A stretch of DNA of 64,000 nucleotides from Microbacterium sp. PM5 (GCF_003293595.1 NZ_CP022162.1:2983432-3047431), one strand, 5' to 3'; positions 35,775 to 45,849 are shown, counted from the stretch's first letter. Program-made: numbers and translations. The notes: a model not told the origin generated them from the letters alone.

Positions 35775-37898
35775 TCAGTCCTCGGCGAGGCCCAGCACGT
35801 CGAGCAGCCAGGCGAGCTCGAAGGCGCGCTGCTGCCAGGAGTTGTAGCGCCCGGAGACACCGCCGTGGCCCGCGACCATCTCGCACTTGAGCAGTGCGTC
35901 AGCACCGACCTCGCGCAATCGCGCCACCCACTTGGCGGGTTCGACGTAGTAGACGCGGGTGTCGTTGAGCGACGTGGTCGCGAGGATCCGCGGATACGTC
36001 ACTCCCTCGCGCACGTTCTCGTATGGCGTGTACGACTTCATGTACGCGTAGACCTCGGCGTCGTGCAGCGGATCGCCCCACTCGTCCCACTCGATCACCG
36101 TCAGCGGGAGCGAAGGATCGAGGATGGTCGTCAGGGCGTCGACGAAGGGGACGTCGGCGAGGATGCCGGCGAACAGCTCGGGGGCGAGGTTCGCGACCGC
36201 GCCCATCAGCAGACCGCCCGCCGAGCCGCCCTCGGCGACGAGGCGGTCCGGTGCGGTGACGCCCGTGTCGACCAGGTGGCGCGCGACCGCGACGAAGTCG
36301 GTGAAGGTGTTGCGCTTGTGCTGCAGCTTGCCGTCCTCGTACCACTGGCGTCCGAGTTCGCCGCCGCCGCGAACGTGCGCGACGGCGAAGATGACGCCGC
36401 GATCGAGCATCGACAGACGCGCGACCGAGAAACCGGGTTCGATGGAGTGCTCGTAGGACCCGTACCCGTAGAGGTGGAGCGGACGCGGCGCGTCCCCCGG
36501 CTCGCCGAACGAGCGCTTCCACACGATCGAGACGGGCACGCGGGTGCCGTCGGATGCCGTGACCCACTCGCGCCGCTGCCCGTAGGCCGACGGATCGTAT
36601 CCGCCGAGCACGGGCTGGCGCTTGCGCAGGTGCAGCTCACGCGCCGCCACGTCGTAGTCGTAGACGGTTCCCGGGGTGAGGAACGAGCCGTAACCGAGCC
36701 GCACCACGGGTGGGGCCCATTCGGGATTGCCGCCGGCTCCGGCGGTGTAGAGCTCCTCCTCGAAGGCGAGCTCGTCGATGCTGCCGGTGGCGTAGTCCAG
36801 GATCCCCATTCGCGACAGCCCGTCGCGTCGGTACGACACGACCCCCCAGTCGCGGAAGGCGGACATATCCAGCACGCGCCGCCCGGGAGTGTGGGCCAGC
36901 ACGACGTCACGTTGGCCCTGTGGATCGGATGCCGCGACGCGCACCAGTTCGAAATCGAGCGCGCCGTCGTTGTGCACGATGTAGAGCACGTCCTCGCCGC
37001 CCACGACGGCATGGGTGGCCGAGTACTCGACGCCTTCTCGACGCGGCCAGATGGATCGCGGCTCGGAACGCAGATCGGTCGCGTCGACGAGGTACTCCTC
37101 GGTCGTGATGGAGGAGCCCACCTCGATGACCAGGTACTTCTCGCTGCGCGTGAAGCCGGCACCCACCCAGTAGCGCTCGTCCGGCTCGTGGAACAGGCGC
37201 GCGTCGGCTGCGGCATCGGTGCCGACCTCGTGCAGCCAGACGGTGTCGGGTCGCCACGCGTCGTCGACCGTTGTGTAGACGATGTACCGGCCGTCGGGGG
37301 AGAACGACGCTCCCGCCGAGGTGTTCTCGATGACGTCGGGCAGGTCCTTCCCGCTGACGAGGTCCCGCACACGCAGCGTGTAGCGCTCGTCGCCCTCCAC
37401 ATCGACGCCGAAGAGCAGTCGAGAACTGTCGGTCGAGACGTCGAAGCTGCCCAGGGAGAAGAACTCGTGACCGTCGGCCTCGACGTTGCCGTCGAGCAGG
37501 ACGATCTCGCCCGGGACGTCGACGCCCGGCGTCAGGACAGGAGGCGTCCAGTCGTCGGGGCCGGCCAGAGGCGCGCGGCATTGGATGCCGTACTGCTTGC
37601 CCTCGACGGTGCGCCCGTAGTACCACCATGCGCCCTGACGCGTCGGAACGGACAGGTCGGTCTCGAGGGTGCGAGCCTTGATCTCGTCGAAGATGCGCTG
37701 GCGCAGCCCCGCGAGGTGGGCCGTGCGCTGCTCGGTGAAGGCGTTCTCGGCTTCGAGGTGCGCGATGACTTCGGCATCCTCCTTCTCCCGCAGCCACTCG
37801 TAGTCGTCTCGCACCTCGTCGCCGTGATGACGGCGAAGCGTCGGACGGGCGGCGGCTACGGGGGCGGACAGCGGCGTGGAGGACGTCTCTCGGGTCAC
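35775..37898 (-). CDS. oligopeptidase B-like S9 serine peptidase
   Basis: 707-residue prolyl-oligopeptidase-family enzyme. The N-terminal beta-propeller (about 75-420) restricts access to short peptides; the C-terminal alpha/beta-hydrolase domain carries S559 (GGSAGG), D646 (NDTR) and H678 (GHGGVSGR). Acidic residues near the active site and overall similarity point to the oligopeptidase B branch, which cleaves after Arg or Lys. No signal peptide, so it is cytoplasmic. GTG start at 37898, with TAGCGT six bases upstream (minus 37910-37905), hence leaderless. Confidence 0.93.
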   Translation of the reverse strand: MTRETSSTPLSAPVAAARPTLRRHHGDEVRDDYEWLREKEDAEVIAHLEAENAFTEQRTAHLAGLRQRIFDEIKARTLETDLSVPTRQGAWWYYGRTVEGKQYGIQCRAPLAGPDDWTPPVLTPGVDVPGEIVLLDGNVEADGHEFFSLGSFDVSTDSSRLLFGVDVEGDERYTLRVRDLVSGKDLPDVIENTSAGASFSPDGRYIVYTTVDDAWRPDTVWLHEVGTDAAADARLFHEPDERYWVGAGFTRSEKYLVIEVGSSITTEEYLVDATDLRSEPRSIWPRREGVEYSATHAVVGGEDVLYIVHNDGALDFELVRVAASDPQGQRDVVLAHTPGRRVLDMSAFRDWGVVSYRRDGLSRMGILDYATGSIDELAFEEELYTAGAGGNPEWAPPVVRLGYGSFLTPGTVYDYDVAARELHLRKRQPVLGGYDPSAYGQRREWVTASDGTRVPVSIVWKRSFGEPGDAPRPLHLYGYGSYEHSIEPGFSVARLSMLDRGVIFAVAHVRGGGELGRQWYEDGKLQHKRNTFTDFVAVARHLVDTGVTAPDRLVAEGGSAGGLLMGAVANLAPELFAGILADVPFVDALTTILDPSLPLTVIEWDEWGDPLHDAEVYAYMKSYTPYENVREGVTYPRILATTSLNDTRVYYVEPAKWVARLREVGADALLKCEMVAGHGGVSGRYNSWQQRAFELAWLLDVLGLAED

Positions 37899-38074
37899 CG
37901 CTCCACGCTAATCCACGCCCGGCGTGTCGGGGCGGGATCGCCGTTCTGCGAGGGGCCTTGAATGTGGGAGTATTTCTGTGGTCCGGTTGCCGGAGAATGA
38001 AACCACGGTGAACTCTTCGTTCGCATCGCCGATTCCGTCGGCTCCCTTCCTGTGAATCCCGACGAAAGCGAACT

Positions 38075-39415
38075 GTGGAAACCGCTGCCCTCATCGTCGT
38101 GCTGGTGATCGTGCTGGCGCTGTTCTTCGACTTCACGAACGGCTTTCACGACACCGCGAACGCGATGGCCACCCCGATCGCGACCGGGGCGCTCAAGCCC
38201 AAAGTCGCCGTTCTGCTCGCCGCGAGTCTCAACCTCGTCGGCGCCTTCCTGTCCACCGAGGTGTCGAAGACGATCTCGCACGGGATCATCCGCGAGGACC
38301 AGATCGAGCCGCTCGCGTTCTTGCCGATCATCTTCGCCGGCCTGATCGGTGCGATCACCTGGAACATGCTGACCTGGCTGCTGGGTCTGCCCTCCAGCTC
38401 CTCGCACGCCCTGTTCGGCGGGTTGATCGGGGCGACGCTCGTCGGCGCGAGCGCGGCGGCCATCGATTTCGGCATGGTGCTGAGCAAGGTCGTCCTGCCG
38501 GCATTGATCGCCCCGTTCACGGCCGGTGTCATCGCCTTCCTGGCGACGCGGCTCGCCTACGCGATGACGCGTCGCTACGACAACAAGCCCGACGGTCGCG
38601 ACGGGTTCCGCTGGGGCCAGATCTTCACCTCCTCCCTCGTCGCCCTCGCCCACGGCACGAACGATGCGCAGAAGACGATGGGAGTCATCACCCTCGCGCT
38701 GATCATGGCGGGCTGGCAGAGCGGTGCCCATGCCGACCCGCAGCTGTGGGTGATCCTGGCCTGTGCGTTCACGATCGCGCTCGGCACCTACATGGGCGGC
38801 TGGCGCATCATCCGTACGCTCGGCAAGGGGCTCACCGACGTGAAGCCCGCACAGGGCTTCTCCGCCGAGACGTCCACGGCGGCGACCATCCTCGCCTCCA
38901 GCGCGCTCGGCTTCGCACTGTCGACCACGCAGGTCGCCTCCGGTTCGGTGATCGGCTCCGGACTCGGTCGGCGCGGCTCGAAGGTGCGCTGGCGTACCGT
39001 CGGGCGCATCGCCGTGGGGTGGGTGCTGACGCTGCCCGCCTCCGCCGCCGTCGGCGCCTTCGCGGCCCTGCTGGTCGTCTGGTTCGGAAGTGCCGGCATC
39101 GTCGTCGACGCGGTGCTCGCCGTCGCGATCATCGTAGGTCTGTTCCTGCGCTCGCGCCGCGATCACGTCGACTCCTCCAACGCGATGAGCGAGGTCGCCG
39201 ATTCGGGTCTCGCCGTCAAGGTCAAGCGCAACCCGCCGCCCACGCGTCGCCAGCGCGCCATCCTGCGCGCGGAGCGCGCGCAGGAGAAGGCGGAACGCGC
39301 CAAGGAGCGAGCGAAGAGCACGGCGCCCCGCGGAAAGAAGCCCTCGCCCACGAAGTCCTCGGCCACGAAGCCTTCGGTCGAGAAGTCCGGTGCTGAGAAG
39401 ACGGGGGAGCGCTGA
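38075..39415 (+). CDS. pit: PiT-family inorganic phosphate transporter
   Basis: 446-residue low-affinity phosphate symporter. The duplicated PiT signatures are clear: GFHDTANAMATPIATGALKP at the N-terminus and LAHGTNDAQKTMGVI in the middle, with about ten membrane helices up to residue 365. The C-terminal 80 residues are a highly basic, Lys/Ala/Ser-rich cytoplasmic tail not needed for transport in the family. GTG start at 38075 follows GACGAAAG. Its stop overlaps the next ATG (TGATG), and that small membrane protein carries a similar Lys/Ala-rich stretch, so the two may act together. Confidence 0.93.
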   Translation: METAALIVVLVIVLALFFDFTNGFHDTANAMATPIATGALKPKVAVLLAASLNLVGAFLSTEVSKTISHGIIREDQIEPLAFLPIIFAGLIGAITWNMLTWLLGLPSSSSHALFGGLIGATLVGASAAAIDFGMVLSKVVLPALIAPFTAGVIAFLATRLAYAMTRRYDNKPDGRDGFRWGQIFTSSLVALAHGTNDAQKTMGVITLALIMAGWQSGAHADPQLWVILACAFTIALGTYMGGWRIIRTLGKGLTDVKPAQGFSAETSTAATILASSALGFALSTTQVASGSVIGSGLGRRGSKVRWRTVGRIAVGWVLTLPASAAVGAFAALLVVWFGSAGIVVDAVLAVAIIVGLFLRSRRDHVDSSNAMSEVADSGLAVKVKRNPPPTRRQRAILRAERAQEKAERAKERAKSTAPRGKKPSPTKSSATKPSVEKSGAEKTGER

Positions 39416-39747
39416 TGGGTATCAGCATCGACTGGTTGGCCTTTGTCCAGGTCTTCGCCGCCGCCTTGATCGGTGCGCTGCTCGTCGTCGGCTTCTATGC
39501 GGGCGGTCTTCGGCTGCTGGTACGTGGCGGACGGGCGCCCATCGTCGCTCCCGCGGAGTTCACCGACGCGATCACCGTGATCAGCGAGAAGGAGGCGCGT
39601 CGTGCGGCCAAAGCCGCCGCGAAGGCGGCGAAGAAGAGCCCTCTGACCGACGGGCAGAAGCGTCTGGCGCTGATCGGCGCCTACCTGTCGTTCGCGCTGT
39701 GCGGCGTCGCGGTTCTCGCTGGACTCGCCCTGATCGTCCTGCACTGA
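39415..39747 (+). CDS. small two-helix membrane protein coupled to pit
   Basis: 110 residues with an N-terminal helix (about 8-35), a cytoplasmic basic segment EKEARRAAKAAAKAAKKSPLTDGQKR and a C-terminal helix (about 83-108). Start overlaps the pit stop by one base. Short partners of this type follow pit genes in other Microbacteriaceae as I recall; role unknown, perhaps assembly or regulation of the transporter. Confidence 0.8.
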   Translation: MGISIDWLAFVQVFAAALIGALLVVGFYAGGLRLLVRGGRAPIVAPAEFTDAITVISEKEARRAAKAAAKAAKKSPLTDGQKRLALIGAYLSFALCGVAVLAGLALIVLH

Positions 39748-39828
39748 TCTGCCGGCGCCGCGGGCGCCTCACGCCGAGAACTGCGGGAGGGCCCGCGCCG
39801 CGTCGGCGGCGGCGCCTAGGCTGAGCTC

Positions 39829-40734
39829 ATGGCCCCCGACTCGTTCTCGTTCGGCATCCATCCACCCGCCCAGCGCGTGATCGTCCATCTCAGCGATACG
39901 CATCTGCTCGCCGGGAATCGGCCCCTCGGTGGCCGATACGACACCGCCGCCAACCTCACCGCGACGTTGGCGGCAGTCGAGCGCACCGGCGTCACGCCCG
40001 ACGCCATCGTGTTCACGGGCGACCTGACCGATCTGGGTGAGCCGGACGCCTACGCCGCCCTGCGCGCCGAGGTCGAACCCGTCGCTGCGCGGCTGGGCGC
40101 GCCCATCGTGTGGGTCGCGGGCAATCACGACGAGCGCCCCGCGTTGCGTGCGGGACTTCTCGACGAGGCGCCGAGTCTCGAACCCGTCACCGGTGTGTGG
40201 GACCTCGGCGGACTGCGCCTGATCGCTCTCGATTCCTCCGTGCCGGGGTGGCATCACGGCGACCTGGATGCCGCACAGCTCGACTGGCTCCGCGGCATCC
40301 TCGCCGAACCGGCGCCGCTGGGCACCGTGCTGGCTCTGCATCATCCGCCGCTGCCGAGCCACATCCCGTTCTTCGATATCCTCGAACTCCGTCATCAGAG
40401 CGAGTTCGCGGCGGCGCTCACCGGCAGCGACGTCCGCGCCATCCTCGCCGGACACCTCCACTACGCCACGGCGGGCACCTTCGCCGGCATCCCGGTCAGC
40501 GTCGCATCGGCGACCTGTTACGCGATGAACCTCCAGCGTCCGCCGCAGGAGGTCAACGGCATGGACGGCGGACAGTCCTTCCATCTCGTGCACGTCTACG
40601 ACGACACCATCACGCACAGCGTCGTCCCGGTCGGTGAGGCCGAGACGGCCGAGGTCTTCAGCGAGGAATGGACACGGGCGATGGCCGCACTCGACCCGGA
40701 GGAGCGGCTCGAGGCCTTCTCCCGAAAGCGCTGA
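39829..40734 (+). CDS. class III cyclic-nucleotide phosphodiesterase-like metallophosphoesterase
   Basis: 301-residue calcineurin-type dinuclear metal phosphoesterase with all blocks in order: SDTHL, GDLTD, GNHDE, HHPP and GHLHY. Overall form and length resemble CpdA/Rv0805-type enzymes that hydrolyse cAMP, but other phosphodiesters are possible. No signal peptide. TAGGCT (39817-39822) lies six bases before the ATG at 39829, so the message is leaderless. It stands alone between the pit operon and the merR promoter. Confidence 0.9.
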   Translation: MAPDSFSFGIHPPAQRVIVHLSDTHLLAGNRPLGGRYDTAANLTATLAAVERTGVTPDAIVFTGDLTDLGEPDAYAALRAEVEPVAARLGAPIVWVAGNHDERPALRAGLLDEAPSLEPVTGVWDLGGLRLIALDSSVPGWHHGDLDAAQLDWLRGILAEPAPLGTVLALHHPPLPSHIPFFDILELRHQSEFAAALTGSDVRAILAGHLHYATAGTFAGIPVSVASATCYAMNLQRPPQEVNGMDGGQSFHLVHVYDDTITHSVVPVGEAETAEVFSEEWTRAMAALDPEERLEAFSRKR

Positions 40735-40776
40735 GATCGCGAGGTGTCCCGGGCGCGGCAGATGCGCTCATGCGGC

Positions 40777-40807
40777 TTGACTTCGAGTGCACTCGAAGTT
40801 CTACCGT
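40777..40807 (+). promoter_or_regulatory. MerR-type promoter with 19-bp spacer and 20-bp palindrome
   Basis: -35 TTGACT (40777-40782) and -10 TACCGT (40802-40807) are 19 bases apart, the long spacer typical of MerR-activated promoters. Between and overlapping them is the perfect palindrome ACTTCGAGTGCACTCGAAGT (40780-40799). Transcription should begin at about 40813-40814, the merR ATG. Confidence 0.9.
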
Positions 40808-40813
40808 GGGGAC

Positions 40814-41205
40814 ATGACCCTGCTCCCCGTCCCCGCGCGCGAGGGCGTCTCGATCGCCGAGGCCGCCGCCGCCACCGACGTCTCGACGCACACCCTGCGC
40901 TACTACGAGCGCGAGGGGCTCATGCTGACGCCGATCGACCGCGCCTCCTCGTCGCACCGCCGCTACTCGGATGCCGACATCTCCTGGGTGCGCTTCCTGA
41001 CGCGGCTGCGCCTCACGGGCATGCCGATCGCCGGCATCCGCGCGTACACCGAACTCGTGCGCAGCGGCGAGTCGACCATCGCCCAACGGCGGGAGCTGCT
41101 GGTCGCGCATCGTGAACGCGTGCGCGCACAGCTCGACGAGATCACCGCGAGTCTGCGGGCCATCGACCACAAGATCGACATCTATGACAAGGAGATCGCA
41201 CACTC

Positions 41206-41209
<4 letters not shown>
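40814..41209 (+). CDS. MerR-family regulator
   Basis: 131-residue regulator: N-terminal winged helix ([26 protein letters not shown], then [22 protein letters not shown]) and a C-terminal coiled coil (about residues 75-125) for dimerisation. There is no cysteine, so metal or thiol sensing of the SoxR/CueR kind is ruled out; the signal is unknown. I use ATG 40814, six bases after the -10, giving a leaderless mRNA; an upstream GTG lies inside the operator. The stop overlaps the aldo/keto reductase ATG (ATGA), making an autoregulated operon. Confidence 0.92.
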
Positions 41210-42192
<983 letters not shown>

Positions 42193-42198
42193 CCGTCG

Positions 42199-42240
42199 GG
42201 GTGCCCTTCGTCGCGGCCTCGGCCTCGGCGGAGGGCACCC
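42199..42240 (+). terminator. hairpin after the aldo/keto reductase gene
   Basis: GGGTGCCCT (42199-42207) pairs perfectly with AGGGCACCC (42232-42240); the 24-base loop is rich in CGGCCTC. Located seven bases after the stop; no T-run. Confidence 0.6.
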
Positions 42241-42248
42241 GTCTGTGC

Positions 42249-42295
42249 GGTGTACGCCGTGTACACCGGATGCGCGTCGTCGTCGCGGGTAGGCT
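42249..42295 (+). promoter_or_regulatory. promoter region of aspA with dyad GGTGTAC-N5-GTACACC
   Basis: GGTGTAC (42249-42255) and GTACACC (42261-42267) form an inverted repeat, and TAGGCT at 42290-42295 is a good -10 about 44 bases before the aspA ATG. The dyad lies at the position of the -35 region or just upstream, fitting a regulator site; no adjacent regulator gene identifies the protein. Confidence 0.55.
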
Positions 42296-42338
42296 CGACC
42301 GCGACCACCCGAGGCGACGACCCAAAAGGACTGCACTC

Positions 42339-43796
42339 ATGGCACCTGCCGCAACGACGCGCACCGAGACCGACTCCCTGGGATCGATGGAGATCCCCGC
42401 CGATGCCTACTGGGGCATCCACACCGCACGGGCGCTCGAGAACTTCCCGATCTCCATGCGCCCGATCTCCGTGTACAAGGACCTCGTGACCGCGCTCGCG
42501 ATGGTCAAACAGGCTTCCGCCCGCGCGAACCTGGAGATCGGAGTGCTCGACGCCGAACGCGCCGATCTGATCGACCGCGCCGCCCAGCGGGTGATCGACG
42601 GAGAGTTCCACGACCAGTTCGTCGTCGGCGTGGTGCAGGGCGGTGCCGGCACCTCGACCAACATGAACGCGAACGAGGTCATCACCAACATCGCCCTCGA
42701 ACTCGCCGGACGTCCGAAGGGCGACTACGCCTATCTCTCACCGATCGATCACACCAACCGCTCGCAGTCGACCAATGACGTCTACCCGACCGCGGTGAAG
42801 GTGGGGCTCAGTCTCGACCTGAAGACCCTCCTGGAGGAGCTGGACCTCCTGCGCCAATCGTTCCTCGCGAAGGCGGTCGAGTTCCACGACATCCTCAAGA
42901 TCGGTCGCACCCAGCTGCAGGATGCCGTGCCCATGACCCTGGGCCAGGAGTTCCACGGGTTCGCGACGACCCTCGGCTACGACCACCAACGCCTGACCGA
43001 GAACGCGTACCTGCTCTTCGAGATCAACATGGGCGCCACCGCGATCGGCACCGGCATCACGACCCACCCCGGTTATGCGCCCGCCGTCCTACGCCACCTG
43101 CGGGAGATCACGGGCCTCGACCTGGCGACCGCCGACGATCTGGTCGAAGCCACGAGCGACACGGGGTCGTTCATGTCGTTCTCCTCGACCCTCAAGCGCA
43201 ACGCGATCAAGCTCTCGAAGATCGCGAACGACCTGCGCCTGCTCTCCAGCGGTCCGCAAGCGGGCCTGGGGGAGATCAACCTGCCCGCGCGTCAGGCCGG
43301 ATCGAGCATCATGCCCGGCAAGGTGAACCCGGTGATCCCCGAGGTCGTCAACCAGGTGGCGTTCTCCGTTGCCGGCGCCGACCTCACCGTCACGATGGCC
43401 GTCGAGGGCGGGCAGCTGCAGCTGAACGCGTTCGAGCCGATCATCGCCCACTCGATCTTCCAATCGATCACGTGGATGCGCCGCGCCATGCGCACCTTCC
43501 GGATCAACTGCGTCGACGGCATCACCGCGAACCGTGAGCGTCTGGGGGCGATGGTGGGCTCATCTGTCGGAGTGGTCACCGCGCTCACGCCGTTCATCGG
43601 CTACGCCGCCTCGGCAGCGCTCGCCAAGACCGCGCTGCTGACCCATCGCAACGTCGGCGACCTCGTCGTCGAGGCGGGGCTCATGACCCGCGACGAGGTC
43701 GACAAGCAGCTCTCTCCGGCGCGGCTGTCGGGCCTGGAGGCGATCACGCAGGCCATTCCCGTCGTACAGCCCGCCGAGAACCTCGTCGAGAGCTGA
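42339..43796 (+). CDS. aspA: aspartate ammonia-lyase
   Basis: 485-residue member of the fumarase/aspartase superfamily, interconverting aspartate with fumarate and ammonia. Signatures: SSMEIPADAYWGIHTARALENF-like N-terminus, GTSTNMNANEVI, TNDVYPTA, and the mobile loop GSSIMPGKVNP holding the catalytic serine. The N-terminal pattern and T/N substitutions favour aspartase over class II fumarase. ATG at 42339 follows AAAAGGA. Fumarate produced could feed the same C4-dicarboxylate pool handled by DctA at 58 kb. Confidence 0.93.
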   Translation: MAPAATTRTETDSLGSMEIPADAYWGIHTARALENFPISMRPISVYKDLVTALAMVKQASARANLEIGVLDAERADLIDRAAQRVIDGEFHDQFVVGVVQGGAGTSTNMNANEVITNIALELAGRPKGDYAYLSPIDHTNRSQSTNDVYPTAVKVGLSLDLKTLLEELDLLRQSFLAKAVEFHDILKIGRTQLQDAVPMTLGQEFHGFATTLGYDHQRLTENAYLLFEINMGATAIGTGITTHPGYAPAVLRHLREITGLDLATADDLVEATSDTGSFMSFSSTLKRNAIKLSKIANDLRLLSSGPQAGLGEINLPARQAGSSIMPGKVNPVIPEVVNQVAFSVAGADLTVTMAVEGGQLQLNAFEPIIAHSIFQSITWMRRAMRTFRINCVDGITANRERLGAMVGSSVGVVTALTPFIGYAASAALAKTALLTHRNVGDLVVEAGLMTRDEVDKQLSPARLSGLEAITQAIPVVQPAENLVES

Positions 43797-43877
43797 CGAA
43801 CCCTTTGCGCGAGACGCACGCGGGCCGATAGCGTCACTGTCAGCAACGCGCCGCACCGGCCGACCGAGGAGAGACGC

Positions 43878-44318
43878 ATGACCGACCCCACTCAGCCCCC
43901 CGTGAATCCGCAGACGCCGCCGGCGGCACCGCCGGTCGCACCGCCGGCGTATCAGCAGGCCGGTTACCCGTCCGCTCCCGCCTACAACGGCGGCCCGGCG
44001 GCCTCCGGCTCCGTTCCCGGGCGCACGCTCGGCATCGTCGCCCTCGTTCTGGCCATCGTGCCGGTGGGGCTGCAGCTGATCGGTCTCATCCTCGGCATCG
44101 TCGCCCTGGTGCAGTCCAAGAAGGCGGGCGCGAAGAACGGCATGGCGGTCGCCGCCATCATCGTCAGCTCGGTGCTGATCGTCGTCGGCATCATCGTCGG
44201 CATCATCATCGCCGTCGTGCTTGCCAACACGGCCGGTGACCTGATCCAGTTCTGCGCGAACAACCCGAGCGGCATCTACGAGCTCAACGGCAAGACCATC
44301 ACCTGCAACGGCGGCTGA
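43878..44318 (+). CDS. DUF4190-type proline-rich membrane protein
   Basis: 146 residues: a cytoplasmic Pro/Ala/Tyr-rich tail (about 1-48, PPAYQQAGYPSAPAY), then two membrane helices (GRTLGIVALVLAIVPVGLQLIGLILGIVAL, then AVAAIIVSSVLIVVGIIVGIIIAVVL) and a short outside tail with two cysteines (FCANN, ITCNGG). This is the common DUF4190 plan of unknown function. Good ribosome site GAGGAGAG before the ATG. Confidence 0.85.
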   Translation: MTDPTQPPVNPQTPPAAPPVAPPAYQQAGYPSAPAYNGGPAASGSVPGRTLGIVALVLAIVPVGLQLIGLILGIVALVQSKKAGAKNGMAVAAIIVSSVLIVVGIIVGIIIAVVLANTAGDLIQFCANNPSGIYELNGKTITCNGG

Positions 44319-44329
44319 GCCGCCTGCAG

Positions 44330-44372
44330 ACGACGCCCCGGCGTCCGCGCGTGCGGATCGCCGGGGCGTCGT
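44330..44372. terminator. bidirectional hairpin between convergent genes
   Basis: Perfect 14-bp stem ACGACGCCCCGGCG (44330-44343) with 44359-44372, the loop itself forming TCCGC-GCGT-GCGGA. It lies between the DUF4190 stop and the FAA-hydrolase stop and can serve both strands. Confidence 0.8.
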
Positions 44373-44377
44373 GCGTG

Positions 44378-45244
44378 TCAGTCCAGAATGCGGCAGTGAG
44401 TGGTGAGCTCACCGATGCCGTCGATACCCACTGTCACGATCGAGCGGTCGCGCAGGAAGATCTGCGGATCGCGAGAATACCCCGCCCCTCCCGGGCTTCC
44501 GGTCGAGATCAGGGTGCCGGGCAGCAGTGTCGCCGACTGCGACAGATGCGCGATCAGCGTTGCCACCGAGCGAATCATCTGTCCCGTCGAGGCGTCCTGC
44601 ACGGTCTGACCGTCGACGACCGCCCAGATGTGCAGGTTCTGCGGATCGGCGATCTCGTCGGCGGTGACGACGAAGGGACCGTTGGGGGTGAAGCCGTCGA
44701 ACGACTTGCAGCGTGACCACTGCGCTTCCGAGAACTGGATGTCGCGCGCGGTGATGTCATTGACCACCGTGTACCCCCAGACATGGGCCAGCGCGTCCTC
44801 TGCGGCGACGTCCTTGGCGGGCGTACCGATCACGACCCCGAGTTCCGATTCGTAGTCGACCGACTCGCTGAGCGATCGCGGCCACGAGGTCGTGGCGTCG
44901 TGTCCGGACAGCGAGTTCGGCCAGAGCACGAACACGGTCGGAGCGGTGTCGGCCTTGAGGCCGAGCTCGCTGGAGTGCGCCGCGTAGTTCAAACCGACGG
45001 CCAGGACGATGGGCGGCGCGTCGACCGCGGGGCCGAATGTCAGGCCGTCCAGAGGGATGCCGTCGACATCGCGGGCAGCCTCGCGCACGCGAGCGAGGAG
45101 CTCGTCGCCCCCCTCGATCAGGGCCTGCAGCGTGCGCGGAGCCGCGTCGAACAGGTCCGCCACGGGGGCGATCCGTCCGGGTGCGACCACGACGACCAGC
45201 TGCGGATCGTCCGTTTCGGGCAGGAGGACGTGGGCGAAACGCAT
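44378..45244 (-). CDS. fumarylacetoacetate-hydrolase-family protein
   Basis: 288-residue FAH-superfamily enzyme. The metal ligands are visible in DYESELGVVIG (E-x-E) and the downstream aspartate of NDITARDIQF; GTLISTGSPGGAGYSRDP is the conserved C-terminal element. The family includes hydrolases, decarboxylases and isomerases of 2-oxo acids in aromatic breakdown; the exact reaction is open. TACCCT (minus 45256-45251) is six bases before the ATG at 45244, so the message is leaderless. No aromatic-catabolism genes adjoin. Confidence 0.9.
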   Translation of the reverse strand: MRFAHVLLPETDDPQLVVVVAPGRIAPVADLFDAAPRTLQALIEGGDELLARVREAARDVDGIPLDGLTFGPAVDAPPIVLAVGLNYAAHSSELGLKADTAPTVFVLWPNSLSGHDATTSWPRSLSESVDYESELGVVIGTPAKDVAAEDALAHVWGYTVVNDITARDIQFSEAQWSRCKSFDGFTPNGPFVVTADEIADPQNLHIWAVVDGQTVQDASTGQMIRSVATLIAHLSQSATLLPGTLISTGSPGGAGYSRDPQIFLRDRSIVTVGIDGIGELTTHCRILD

Positions 45245-45335
45245 CCCTCCAGGGTAGTGCGGGGCGATGAACTCCGCAGGTTTTGGTGATTTCGGTCACC
45301 GCGCATCTGCCGTACAGATTCTGCCCACACACAGA

Positions 45336-45384
45336 CTCAGCGCCCGGTGCCGCGGCGATGCCTGCGTGTCTCCCGGGCGCTGAG
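45336..45384. repeat. 12-bp inverted repeat in a divergent promoter region
   Basis: CTCAGCGCCCGG (45336-45347) and CCGGGCGCTGAG (45373-45384) pair perfectly around a 25-base loop, in the 222-base gap between the divergent FAA-hydrolase and FKBP genes. Being in a divergent gap it is not an ordinary end-of-gene terminator; leader hairpin, operator or small RNA terminator are possible. Confidence 0.65.
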
Positions 45385-45466
45385 TTGGCCTGCATTCATT
45401 GTGTTCCGAGCTCTCGGAGGGTGTCAAGAGGGTGCCCGGCCCATCCGCGCATGCTTGGATGGAGGT

Positions 45467-45835
45467 ATGACCGAAGAGCGCACCAAGCCCGAGTTCGACG
45501 CCCCTGCAGGACCTGCTCCCACCGACCTCGTCATCCGCGACATCATCGTGGGTGACGGCGACGAGGCGAAGCCCGGCGACAATGTCACCGTGCACTACGC
45601 CGGCGTCGAGTACGAGTCTGGCGAGGAGTTCGACTCCTCGTGGGGTCGCGGCGAGTCGATCCAGTTCCCGCTGCGCGGACTGATCCAGGGATGGCAGGAC
45701 GGCATTCCCGGAATGAAGGTGGGCGGACGTCGCGAGCTGATCATCCCGCCCCACCTGGCCTACGGCCCCGCCGGTGGTCACTTCCTCGGTGGCAAGACGC
45801 TGATCTTCATCATCGATCTGCTCAAGGTCGGCTGA
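45467..45835 (+). CDS. FKBP-type peptidyl-prolyl isomerase
   Basis: 122-residue cytoplasmic FKBP with VHYAGVEYESGEEFDSSW, the active-site run GLIQGWQDGIPGMKVGGRRELIIPPHLAYG and the terminal LIFIIDLLKV. It speeds proline cis-trans isomerisation in folding proteins. ATG at 45467 follows TGGAGG. No signal peptide, unlike the lipoprotein FKBPs of the same phylum. Confidence 0.94.
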   Translation: MTEERTKPEFDAPAGPAPTDLVIRDIIVGDGDEAKPGDNVTVHYAGVEYESGEEFDSSWGRGESIQFPLRGLIQGWQDGIPGMKVGGRRELIIPPHLAYGPAGGHFLGGKTLIFIIDLLKVG

Positions 45836-45849
45836 TCAGACATTTTCGT

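Noticed and set aside
40787..40813. GTG at 40787 as merR start
   Set aside because: Lies inside the operator between -35 and -10, upstream of the predicted transcript start.
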